Below, one piece after another: positions 1 through 7,277 of a stretch of 40,547 bases of DNA. The notes beneath the pieces are model-generated. The model saw only the letters and a list, made by a program, of their open reading frames with translations, was not told the DNA's origin and did not search any database. The position numbers were made by a program, and so were the translations under genes. The first letter of the stretch is position 1; the number at the start of each line of letters is the position of its first letter. This DNA comes from Pseudomonadota bacterium (GTDB lineage Bacteria > Bdellovibrionota > Bacteriovoracia > Bacteriovoracales > Bacteriovoracaceae): NCBI GenBank assembly GCA_027487685.1, contig JAIYDC010000070.1:1-40547 (forward strand), in the 5' to 3' direction.

Positions 1-159
1 CGCTCTGACAACTTCACAGTCTTCAAGACTTGGGAAGAAGCTGAAGCTAACTGCTTCTACCCAGACTATGTCCAGGGTGTTCTTGGCCGTCGTTTCCGTC
101 TCATCGGTTACTCTTGCGCCCCTGTTACTGATTCTAACGGCGGCAATGGCGGAAACTAA
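1..159 (+). CDS. C-terminal end of an unknown protein (cut by window edge)
   Basis: An open frame runs from the first base to a TAA stop and gives 52 residues, ending in a Gly/Asn-rich tail (NGGNGGN). The piece has two cysteines and several aromatic residues and matches no family I recognise. Codon choice is strongly biased (TCT, GCT, CGT, CTC, GTT), unlike the neighbouring genes, which suggests a highly expressed protein. A strong hairpin with a T-rich tail follows directly, so this is the last gene of its transcript. The start and most of the gene lie outside the window. Confidence 0.75.
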   Translation, partial: RSDNFTVFKTWEEAEANCFYPDYVQGVLGRRFRLIGYSCAPVTDSNGGNGGN

Positions 160-187
160 TCTTTCCTAAGTAACGCTTTCAAGTATG

Positions 188-216
188 CCGGCCGGGTTTA
201 TCCTGGCCGGTTTTCG
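188..216 (+). terminator. Rho-independent terminator of the leading partial gene
   Basis: CCGGCC at 188-193 pairs with GGCCGG at 205-210, with further pairing towards the loop, followed by TTTTCGTTT. It lies 28 bases after the stop of the partial gene and before the convergent histidine kinase. Confidence 0.8.
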
Positions 217-241
217 TTTGGGGGGGGCATGAGAAATAATG

Positions 242-1555
242 CTAGGATTTTTGGTGAGTGAGCTTTAATACAAATGCTGTTCTGCCAGCATCCTTCTCAA
301 GAGTCAGATCTCCACCCATGTCTGTCATGAGAGTCTTTGAAATACTGAGCCCCAGACCAGTCCCTTTTCCAACTTCCTTCGTGGTAAAGAAAGGTTCAAA
401 AAGCTTCTCTTTTATGGCGTCGGGCACTCCGGGGCCTGAATCAATAACCTTGAGGTAGGTAAAATCCCCGGCCACAGTACTCTTTATCCAGATATTCCGC
501 TGACCTTCAGGCAATTTACTGAGTTCGTCTACACCATTGTTCAGGAGGTTGATGATAACCTGGGAAAGGTGAGTGAAGTTTCCTTGAACGTGGATATTTG
601 GATCAACTTGAGATAGATCAAGATTGATCGAGTTATTTCTGATGCGCTCATTCACAAGATTTAATACGTCTTCAATAACTCCTGAGAGGCCCAAGTTCGT
701 GAGCTCAGCATTGTCAGAAGATTTGGCGACCTTCCTCATGGAGGTCACAATTTTCGAGATCCTGTTCGACATTTCCGAAACTTTAGTGACCGTCTTCATG
801 ACCTCCCGGTCAGAAGCAGTGCCGTCTGTAATTTGAGAGAGAAGAATTTCGCATCGGCCAACGATGACAGCGAGTGGATTGTTTATCTCGTGGGCGAGTC
901 CTGCCGCCATTTCTCCAAGAGAAGCTAGTTTTGATGACTGAATTGTCGAAAGTCTTTCTTTCTCCAGCCGCTGAGTAAGATCTTGAAGGTTATCAACGTT
1001 CCTCTGATAACTTGTATAGATGAAATAGATGAGGATAAAAAATGAGACTGCTCCTATGAGGGAGACGATAGCTGAGATGTAGCCGAACTGGATGTTTTGT
1101 TCGATGATACTTTGCTTCTTGAGTAAGTAGTTCTCAATCAGCGTTTGAAGATCAGACTTTAAATCCGTGAGAGTTCCCTGCATTTTCGAATCAAAAACCT
1201 TCATGTGGAGAAGTTTTTGAAACTCATTGTAGTTGGATGAGGAGGTCATCTTCTTAGCATGGTCAGGATGATCAGAGGTCAGTGCGAGGATCTCATTAAT
1301 GGAGTCATCCAGAGCATGCAGTTGAAGTCCAATGTGCGCCTGATCAACATCATGCTTTGTTATTGATTCAATCGACTCTGACATGAGCCTGGTTGCGGCA
1401 CAGGAGAGTTGAAGAACCGGGACATCGCTGGAGCTAAAGGATTTTATGAGTTCAGAAGTTCTTAAGACTGAAAACAGGCCGAACCCAAGAACCAGGCCGA
1501 TGAAGCCCAGAGCAAAAATCGTCAGACGTTTGGGAAAAACGCTGTACTGATTCAT
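242..1555 (-). CDS. Membrane-bound sensor histidine kinase
   Basis: Sensor kinase of two-component signalling, 437 residues from the chosen ATG. An N-terminal membrane helix (about residues 9-30), a periplasmic stretch of about 120 residues without a recognised fold, and a second helix (about 158-180) lead into a short coiled coil. The HisKA domain has the phospho-acceptor motif AHEINNPL. The HATPase domain shows the N box (NLLNNGVDEL), G1 (DSGPGVP), F box (EPFFTTKE) and G2 (GKGTGLGLS). No receiver domain is present. The ATG at 1555 overlaps the stop of the upstream porin-like gene (TAATG), so the two are probably translationally coupled; a GTG at 1573 is a weaker alternative. With the PstS-like gene it may form a sensing cassette. 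The cognate regulator is not obvious; the regulator at 3147-3947 is close but not in the operon. Confidence 0.92.
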   Translation of the reverse strand: MNQYSVFPKRLTIFALGFIGLVLGFGLFSVLRTSELIKSFSSSDVPVLQLSCAATRLMSESIESITKHDVDQAHIGLQLHALDDSINEILALTSDHPDHAKKMTSSSNYNEFQKLLHMKVFDSKMQGTLTDLKSDLQTLIENYLLKKQSIIEQNIQFGYISAIVSLIGAVSFFILIYFIYTSYQRNVDNLQDLTQRLEKERLSTIQSSKLASLGEMAAGLAHEINNPLAVIVGRCEILLSQITDGTASDREVMKTVTKVSEMSNRISKIVTSMRKVAKSSDNAELTNLGLSGVIEDVLNLVNERIRNNSINLDLSQVDPNIHVQGNFTHLSQVIINLLNNGVDELSKLPEGQRNIWIKSTVAGDFTYLKVIDSGPGVPDAIKEKLFEPFFTTKEVGKGTGLGLSISKTLMTDMGGDLTLEKDAGRTAFVLKLTHQKS

Positions 1556-2670
1556 TAATAAACAAAGGCCCACATTAGCGAATAGATGTCGAAATTGCCG
1601 TTGGGGGAAGAATTTATGAAAGTGCTCGCATTGGTTGTCGTTGGTAGGGGAGAGGCGAAGCCAGACGCGACAGTTATTTCTTTGTAATTAATATGCTCGA
1701 AACCAATCTTGATGACGTTATTCAGGTCAAACCGGTAATTAAAGTTGAGAGCATAAGTCGTCGTTTTGCTCGGACTTAGTCTCGATGCGACATCCAGGTC
1801 GCTGGAGAATGTGGCCGCGGTAGTCCAGGACTCGCTCAGGTCCTTTCCCAATGTGACGGAGGCCGCCTCGAGAGTTTCTACCACAGGGCTTGTCGAGCGG
1901 ATGAGGCTGTACTCAGAGATTAAGAAGAAGTCTTCAGGCTTGAGCTGAAAGCCTGCTGTGGTCCCGGTGATCCGTGGTAATGTATAATTTTGATTAAAGG
2001 TACCTTTGGTTCCCTCAGGGAATCCGGCCGACGATAGTGAACTCGGTGAACTAATATTAAGAGTGCCACTCCCGCGGTAGTGGTTAACAAAAGCCTCCAA
2101 GATTCCAGATATAAAATTTAACCTGGCCCCATACAAGTTTTGAGTCTTGAAGACATAATCCCCTGTTTCACCATCAAACTCGTCATCGGTATCACCAAAA
2201 TATCCATGAAGTCCAAAATACTTTCCCAGCTTCTTCTCGGCACTCAATCCGGTAAATGAGTAAATTGGGGCGCGACTATATATCTCTCTTGGAGCGTTCA
2301 ACCAAGGAAGCAAGGCCTGGACCTGAATATTTTCGGAGTGTAAGTTGTTGGGAAGTCTCTGCTTTCCTAGTCGGAGTAGCAATCCGTCTTGAGCAAAATA
2401 CCGCAGCTGTACGAGATCGACTCCAATGTTTTTATCGCTTTTTAAGATGAGCTGGGTCAAGACCTGAAATTTATCATTAAAGCTTGCGTCTGCGCTTATG
2501 CCGGCGGTCGTTAAGCGAGAGATGGTCGGTTGATTTGAAACCCGATCGAAGATAACGTCATCAGATTTTATTGTACTTTCTGAAGATCTAATACTTCCGA
2601 AGAAGTGAATGTTCTGGGCCAGCGCTGGTGCTGTCGTCAGAAGTATGAGAGCAATTAGATTTTTTAACAT
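1555..2670 (-). CDS. Porin-like outer-membrane beta-barrel protein
   Basis: 371 residues with a clear signal peptide (about residues 1-18, cleavage after ALA). The mature chain alternates polar and hydrophobic residues in short strands and ends in an aromatic residue (MWAFVY), the usual barrel-assembly signal. A segment containing LRLGKQRLPNN resembles the periplasmic-side strands of porin-like families, but I cannot name the substrate. Its stop overlaps the start of the histidine kinase, so the two form an operon. The divergent neighbour encodes a PstS-like periplasmic protein. Inference: the barrel may admit or help sense the ligand monitored by the kinase. A Shine-Dalgarno sequence is weak. 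Confidence 0.8.
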   Translation of the reverse strand: MLKNLIALILLTTAPALAQNIHFFGSIRSSESTIKSDDVIFDRVSNQPTISRLTTAGISADASFNDKFQVLTQLILKSDKNIGVDLVQLRYFAQDGLLLRLGKQRLPNNLHSENIQVQALLPWLNAPREIYSRAPIYSFTGLSAEKKLGKYFGLHGYFGDTDDEFDGETGDYVFKTQNLYGARLNFISGILEAFVNHYRGSGTLNISSPSSLSSAGFPEGTKGTFNQNYTLPRITGTTAGFQLKPEDFFLISEYSLIRSTSPVVETLEAASVTLGKDLSESWTTAATFSSDLDVASRLSPSKTTTYALNFNYRFDLNNVIKIGFEHINYKEITVASGFASPLPTTTNASTFINSSPNGNFDIYSLMWAFVY

Positions 2671-2719
2671 ATAGATATTTTCTTGGTTACAGTTTGTTCA
2701 AATGGAATATCATTTAGTA

Positions 2720-3157
2720 ATGTACAAAAGTATTATTGCTTCCCTTATTATTGTCCAGTCAATTCTTTCCAACGTCGCAGCCGCAGTAGTATACGTATCC
2801 GTCAGTAAGCGTAACCTCGCCACCATCGACAGAGATTCTGTTAAGAAGTTTTTAAGAGCTGAGCAATTGACTTGGGATAACGGGAACTCTGTTGTCCTGA
2901 TGATCGATGACCTTCAGTTGATTTCGTCTGAGGATTTTTCAGAAGTTCTCAGTATGAGCAAAACCAAGTTTATGGAATTCTGGAGGATTAAATTCTTCTC
3001 CGGACGTGCCTTGCTACCTCGGCAGATTAAGACTCCCTCGGCAGTGATTGACCTTCTGAATGAAAACCCTAGCGCCATTTACATCCGCATCGGACGACCA
3101 CCGGATAAGAAGATCGAGGAAGACTCAAACATCAAGACAGTTTCAGTTACGTTTTAG
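2720..3157 (+). CDS. Small PstS-like periplasmic ligand-binding protein
   Basis: 145 residues with a signal peptide (hydrophobic core IIASLIIVQSILS, cleavage near VAA). The rest follows the pattern of short phosphate-ABC-transporter-like periplasmic proteins: a DSVKKFLRAEQLTW segment (family pattern: Leu/Ile-Lys-Phe-Leu...Trp), then FMEFWRIKFFSGRALLP, then an LLNENPSAIYIRIG segment near the end (family pattern: NPGAIGY). At this length it has one lobe's worth of sequence, so it is a single-domain relative and not a full transporter binding protein. The ATG at 2720 has a GGAAT 11 bases upstream and fits the signal peptide; an ATG at 2702 would add six residues. It is divergent from the porin/kinase operon. 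Its end overlaps the convergent regulator gene by 11 bases. Confidence 0.72.
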   Translation: MYKSIIASLIIVQSILSNVAAAVVYVSVSKRNLATIDRDSVKKFLRAEQLTWDNGNSVVLMIDDLQLISSEDFSEVLSMSKTKFMEFWRIKFFSGRALLPRQIKTPSAVIDLLNENPSAIYIRIGRPPDKKIEEDSNIKTVSVTF

Positions 3158-3947
3158 TCTTAGATCTCTCTTCTACTAGAAATTGGGTCGTGTCCTCAAG
3201 CCTTGCCGCGATGGTTTCGAACAACATTTTAAACCACTTCGGTTGATCACAAAAAATTTGATCGAATTTGTCTTTCGGTATGGGCACGAGTTCTGTGTCT
3301 AAGACTGCGACCACGCTGGCGGATCTGGGCTTGTGTAAGAGAAAACCAAGCTCGCCGACAATCTCTCCGGCCTTCACGGTGCAGATTGTGACTTCCGTAT
3401 TATTAGAACTTTTCTTCGTGACTTTGAGCTGACCCGATTTTACATAAAAAATATCTGTACTGAGGTCGCCTTCCCGCATCACATATTCACCGGCGCTGAG
3501 CTTAACACTATCAATTTGAGAATCTTTGCTTTGAGAACCTTTAAGCACTTTCCTTACAATTCTCAAGGCTTCAACTGGCCTAAAGGGTTTTGCGATGACT
3601 TCAATGTTGGCCAGGCGGTCTATGGACTGACGGTAGTCATCTATTGAAGCGCTGATGAGAAAAATAGGTATGCTGACAAAGGAGTTCCCAGGCACATTTT
3701 TTTTTTCAGTCTCGAGGTTGCGAATCTCCTCAACGAACTTTAAACCATCTTTCTTGGGCATTTTGATATCTGTAATGACGGCATCAAATTCCTGCTCGCC
3801 ATACTTTACCCAGGCATCAAGGCCATCGGTGGCCGACACAACATCCATTCCATCTGAGGTAAAGATATCGACTAACATTTCAAGAAGATCCTTATCATCG
3901 TCGGCGATAAGGACCTTTAACTTCTTGCCTGCTAAGACTTGTGCCAT
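3147..3947 (-). CDS. Response regulator with receiver and cyclic-nucleotide-binding-like domains
   Basis: 266 residues. The N-terminal receiver domain shows the acidic pocket (IADDDKD), phospho-acceptor Asp in DAVITDIKMPKKDG, a switch Ser in FLISAS, and the conserved Lys in VIAKPFRP. The C-terminal half is a cyclic-nucleotide-binding-type beta-roll, with GELGFLLHKPRSASVVA matching the phosphate-binding cassette (Gly-Glu-Leu...Arg-Ser-Ala). No DNA-binding helix-turn-helix follows, so output is likely by protein contact or by ligand gating. The ATG at 3947 is preceded by GGAGAG at good spacing; an upstream start at 4004 has no ribosome site. Whether the fold binds cAMP, cGMP, c-di-GMP or nothing cannot be read from the sequence. 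Confidence 0.88.
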   Translation of the reverse strand: MAQVLAGKKLKVLIADDDKDLLEMLVDIFTSDGMDVVSATDGLDAWVKYGEQEFDAVITDIKMPKKDGLKFVEEIRNLETEKKNVPGNSFVSIPIFLISASIDDYRQSIDRLANIEVIAKPFRPVEALRIVRKVLKGSQSKDSQIDSVKLSAGEYVMREGDLSTDIFYVKSGQLKVTKKSSNNTEVTICTVKAGEIVGELGFLLHKPRSASVVAVLDTELVPIPKDKFDQIFCDQPKWFKMLFETIAARLEDTTQFLVEERSKTKT

Positions 3948-4063
3948 TTTAAATTCTCTCCAGTTACCTATGCGGTATCGGATTTCTGGAAAATTATGTG
4001 ACATTTTTGCATTTACTTAAGATGGCACGGAAAAATGTAAAATGACTTCTGGGGAATGACGGA

Positions 4064-4103
4064 TCACCACGGTCGGGCTTTCGCCGGCCGTGGTGAGATT
4101 TTG
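4064..4103 (+). terminator. Strong hairpin, terminator-like
   Basis: TCACCACGG (4064-4072) pairs perfectly with CCGTGGTGA (4088-4096), with a GC-rich inner stem, and is followed by TTTTG. The T tract faces the + direction although no + gene lies directly before it. A second GC-rich inverted repeat (GGGGCCC...GGGCCC, about 4119-4143) follows and could end the minus-strand gene at 4152, but it lacks a T tract. Confidence 0.5.
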
Positions 4104-4151
4104 ATATCCGAAATGGGTGGGGCCCAGCTCGGCTTGGGGCCCGCCTATTTA

Positions 4152-4511
4152 TTAGTCAACTAAATCGCAACGGACATACTGGACCGAATAGGAGCCCCAA
4201 TCTTTTTCAACATGGTCATAATGGTCGGCATACTCGGAGAGGATAGAGATTCTGTAGTTATCTGAAATACCCTGATCGATGCGCCTAACGGCCGAGAGTA
4301 TAGTTCTATATTTTACGTCTCGAGTCCCTTGATCGATTTGTATGACTTCTTCTTCAGATGAAACAAGAACGTAGTCAAATAAGTAACCGCAATTATTAAT
4401 AATTGCGCGATCGAGGGCCTTGATGTGTCGCTTAGAGTAATCTGACCCTTCAATCTCAACAGCGAATGCGAGGTTTGTGATAAGGGCGAGCATCATAATC
4501 ATCAATTTCAT
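4152..4511 (-). CDS. Small secreted protein of unknown function
   Basis: 119 residues with a signal peptide (MKLMIMMLALITNLAFA) and a mature part of about 100 residues with two cysteines (NNCGYLF and YVRCDLVD, near the very end), which could form a disulphide. No family recognised. The chosen ATG is preceded by GGAG at 7 bases; an in-frame upstream start at 4571 would add 20 residues and spoil the signal peptide. It is transcribed divergently from the ccoI operon, so the 250-base gap between them holds both promoters. Confidence 0.7.
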   Translation of the reverse strand: MKLMIMMLALITNLAFAVEIEGSDYSKRHIKALDRAIINNCGYLFDYVLVSSEEEVIQIDQGTRDVKYRTILSAVRRIDQGISDNYRISILSEYADHYDHVEKDWGSYSVQYVRCDLVD

Positions 4512-4673
4512 TGGAGACTCCTTTTTGTTATTGGTAATCACGCGGGAACTTACACCTGATTCTGATTTCAATAAAGTTAAGACTTCGTCAGCTGGCGTGT
4601 CATTTTTTCAGGGCTCAAAGAGTTACTTCTTCATCGGTCTTGATGAATAGGCGAAGAAAGATCGCATCATAAC

Positions 4674-4713
4674 CTGACCTACATCACACTCGGTCTTTCT
4701 AGGAAGTGATAAA
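4674..4713 (+). promoter_or_regulatory. Candidate FNR/CRP-family operator and promoter of the cbb3 operon
   Basis: CTGACCTACATCAC (4674-4687) keeps the TGA-N6-TCA core of FNR-family boxes (consensus TTGAT-N4-ATCAA). A TGATAA element at 4707-4712 could be the -10 region, giving a start near 4720 and placing the box close to -40, as in class II activation. The ccoI start codon lies about 40 bases further on. FNR-type control of cbb3 operons is well known; this site is a sequence match only. The core alone is expected by chance several times in 40 kb. Confidence 0.45.
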
Positions 4714-4761
4714 CTTCTTTTAATTATTAAATGACAATTCAGATATTTGCGGACGATAACT

Positions 4762-7110
4762 ATGGAAACCTGCACTCATTGTGACGAGATAGCGCTTCCT
4801 GCCGTCTATGGTGATGGGGATGAGATGCACGCGAGGCCTTTCTGCTGCGAAGGGTGCATTGCGGTCTACAACGTCCTTCACCTGAAGGGTTTCGAAGCCT
4901 ATTATGACATCAAAAAGAACTCTGCCATTTTTAAGCGCCGCTCACCCGTAGAGCTCAGGCCCACTCGCTTTGATTTTCTAGATGACGTGGAGGTTCGGAA
5001 GGAGTTTTCTTACGCTAACTCCGATGGTCTTACGACGATGGAGTTTTATCTTGAGGGCATTCATTGCCTCGCTTGTCTGTGGCTTATTGAAAAGCTTCCT
5101 GAGTTCCTTTCCGGTGTGTATAGTTCGAAGCTCGACCTTGAACGCTCCGTGGTCACCGTTGAGCTTGGGGAGCACGGTAAGTTTTCGCTCGTGGCGAAGG
5201 AATTCCATCAGCTTGGATATCGGCCACATCCTCTGAAGCGTAACCAGGATGTAGCGAATCTCAAGACTCGGGAAGAGCGCGCCTTCCTGGTCCGGATCGG
5301 CATCGCCGGTGCGGCCACCGGAAATATTATGATCTACGCCGTTTCACTCTATGCAGGCGCGGACGGAGGTTTTGGACAGCTCTTCAACCTGCTCACGGTC
5401 GTGTTTGCAGTCCCAGTGCTTACCTACTGTGCGTATCCATTTTATCACAACGCCTGGAGTGCCCTTAGAAATAAGACCCTCTCAATCGACATCCCGATTT
5501 CCCTTTCTCTCATTGTCGGCGGTGTCATGGGGCTCACCAACCTCTGGCTTGGCGTTCTTGATAACTATTTTGATTCCCTCACTGCACTCGTTTTCCTGCT
5601 ACTTATGTCCCGCTACTTTTTGCAAAAAATTCAGGAGAAGGGTCTCTCTGCAACTGACCTACACTTTTTCTACCAGTCCGACAGTGTCCTGCGAGAGGAG
5701 AGAGGGGAGTTTCGTGAGATCCATCCCCGCTCCATTAAGAGCGATGACGTGCTTCAAATTCTCCCTGGACAGTTTATCCCGGCCGATGGAATCGTTCTCC
5801 GAGGCGCCTCAAACCTCAACAACTCTCTTTTGACCGGAGAATCACTGCCCGTCAAAGTCACAGCTGGTGACTCCGTTTTCTCAGGCACCGAGAACCTGGA
5901 CCAGGAACTAGTGATCAAAGTCCAGAACGTGGCCGAGGATTCACGGATTGGACGGCTTCTGAAAAACGTTGAGAACGGTTGGGTGAACAGATCGAAGATC
6001 ATTAACCTCACCAACAGAGTTTCAAAGTATTTTACACTAACAGTTTTTCTACTGGCCGGGATTCTGTTTTTTAAACTCCTGCAGGCCCATGACTTCAGGC
6101 ACGCTTTCGAAGGGGCCCTTACGCTTCTCATCGTGACCTGCCCTTGCGCATTGGCACTCGCTGTTCCACTGACTTTCACCCGGGCCCTGGCCACGGCCGC
6201 AGAGCAGGGGATCATCATCAAGAGTGACGAGGTGATTGAGAAACTCGCGGAAGTGAAGCATGTCTTCATCGATAAGACCGGAACGATCACTCTAGGCAAG
6301 CTTGCGATAACGGACTTCCAGGCGATGGGCACTTCCGTCGTACCGTTGAAAGACGTCATCCATAACCTCGAGGTCCGGTCTCGTCATCCTGTGGCCTTAG
6401 CTTTGAAAGCTTTTATCAAAGGTTCTGAACAAAGCTCGCTTCCGGTCGTTGAGTATCGGGAGACCCTCGGGACAGGAGTGTCCGGGACGATTGAAGGACA
6501 TTTTTACGAAATCAAAAAAGAGCGTATATTCCAAGATGGGGTTCCCGTAGCAGAATTCCAAGTTGCAGATACGGTGCGGCCTGACTCGGCAGGATCAGTG
6601 GCGGCACTTACGCAGAGGGGTTTAGGCGTGAGCATCCTTTCTGGTGACCGAGTAGAAGTTGTTGAGCGGATTGCGGCGCAAGTATCCCTGCCGATGACTC
6701 AAGCGTTAGCTGAGCTGGGCCCAGAGGCCAAGAGTGAGCTAATTAAGAAAACTCCCGGCTCGATGATGATAGGTGATGGCGCCAACGATGCCATTGCTTT
6801 GGGTAATGCTCACGTCGGAGTTGCCGTTCACGGGGCGATGGATATCTCTCTGCGAGCGGCCGATGTCTACCTGACGACCCCGGGTCTTGTTCCGGTGGAG
6901 AAGCTTCTGATCCTGGCCAGTGAAACGATGCGAGTCATCCGCCGCAATCTTGTTCTTTCTCTTTGCTATAATTCTCTTTCAGTTCTTGCGGCCTTCCACG
7001 GTTACATATCACCGCTCGTTGCAGCGATTATCATGCCGGTAAGCTCGCTGACTGTCTTGCTCTCGACTCTTGCTGGGACGAAGAAACTGAGGCGCCTATG
7101 GAAATATTGA
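4762..7110 (+). CDS. ccoI: Copper-transporting P1B-type ATPase for cbb3 oxidase assembly
   Basis: 782 residues. It moves copper across the inner membrane for the CuB centre of cbb3 oxidase. Domains in order: an N-terminal cysteine-rich metal site (CTHC, then FCCEGC) typical of CcoI/FixI; a heavy-metal-associated domain (GIHCLACL); paired membrane helices; actuator domain (LLTGES); the metal-translocating CPC motif (TCPCALAL); phosphorylation motif DKTGTIT with Asp near residue 504; the P1B His-Pro motif (SRHPVALAL); and the hinge GDGANDA. The nucleotide-binding domain is short, as usual for this subfamily. ATG at 4762 is preferred over an in-frame TTG at 4747; a weak GGA lies 8 bases upstream. 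It is the first gene of the operon and overlaps ccoS by 13 bases. Confidence 0.95.
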   Translation: METCTHCDEIALPAVYGDGDEMHARPFCCEGCIAVYNVLHLKGFEAYYDIKKNSAIFKRRSPVELRPTRFDFLDDVEVRKEFSYANSDGLTTMEFYLEGIHCLACLWLIEKLPEFLSGVYSSKLDLERSVVTVELGEHGKFSLVAKEFHQLGYRPHPLKRNQDVANLKTREERAFLVRIGIAGAATGNIMIYAVSLYAGADGGFGQLFNLLTVVFAVPVLTYCAYPFYHNAWSALRNKTLSIDIPISLSLIVGGVMGLTNLWLGVLDNYFDSLTALVFLLLMSRYFLQKIQEKGLSATDLHFFYQSDSVLREERGEFREIHPRSIKSDDVLQILPGQFIPADGIVLRGASNLNNSLLTGESLPVKVTAGDSVFSGTENLDQELVIKVQNVAEDSRIGRLLKNVENGWVNRSKIINLTNRVSKYFTLTVFLLAGILFFKLLQAHDFRHAFEGALTLLIVTCPCALALAVPLTFTRALATAAEQGIIIKSDEVIEKLAEVKHVFIDKTGTITLGKLAITDFQAMGTSVVPLKDVIHNLEVRSRHPVALALKAFIKGSEQSSLPVVEYRETLGTGVSGTIEGHFYEIKKERIFQDGVPVAEFQVADTVRPDSAGSVAALTQRGLGVSILSGDRVEVVERIAAQVSLPMTQALAELGPEAKSELIKKTPGSMMIGDGANDAIALGNAHVGVAVHGAMDISLRAADVYLTTPGLVPVEKLLILASETMRVIRRNLVLSLCYNSLSVLAAFHGYISPLVAAIIMPVSSLTVLLSTLAGTKKLRRLWKY

Positions 7111-7277
7111 TTATTCTCCTTCCTTTGGCACTTCTCCTCGGGGCGACATTCATTGGGGCCTTTATCTGGTCTGCACGTCAAGGGCAGTACGACGACCTTG
7201 AAACACCACGCTTCCGTATGCTGCTTGAAGAAAAAAATATCAACCGCTCATCAACGCCAAGAGAGGATAGAAAATGA
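7098..7277 (+). CDS. ccoS: cbb3-type oxidase assembly protein CcoS
   Basis: 59 residues (MEILIILLPL...). One membrane helix covers about residues 3-24, followed by the CcoS signature region WSARQGQYDDLETP (family pattern: Trp...Gly-Gln-Phe/Tyr-Asp-Asp-Leu-Glu), then a short basic tail. CcoS is needed for cofactor insertion into cbb3 oxidase. The ATG lies inside the end of ccoI, and its TGA overlaps the ccoNO ATG as ATGA, so translation is coupled on both sides. It is easily missed because of its length. Confidence 0.92.
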   Translation: MEILIILLPLALLLGATFIGAFIWSARQGQYDDLETPRFRMLLEEKNINRSSTPREDRK

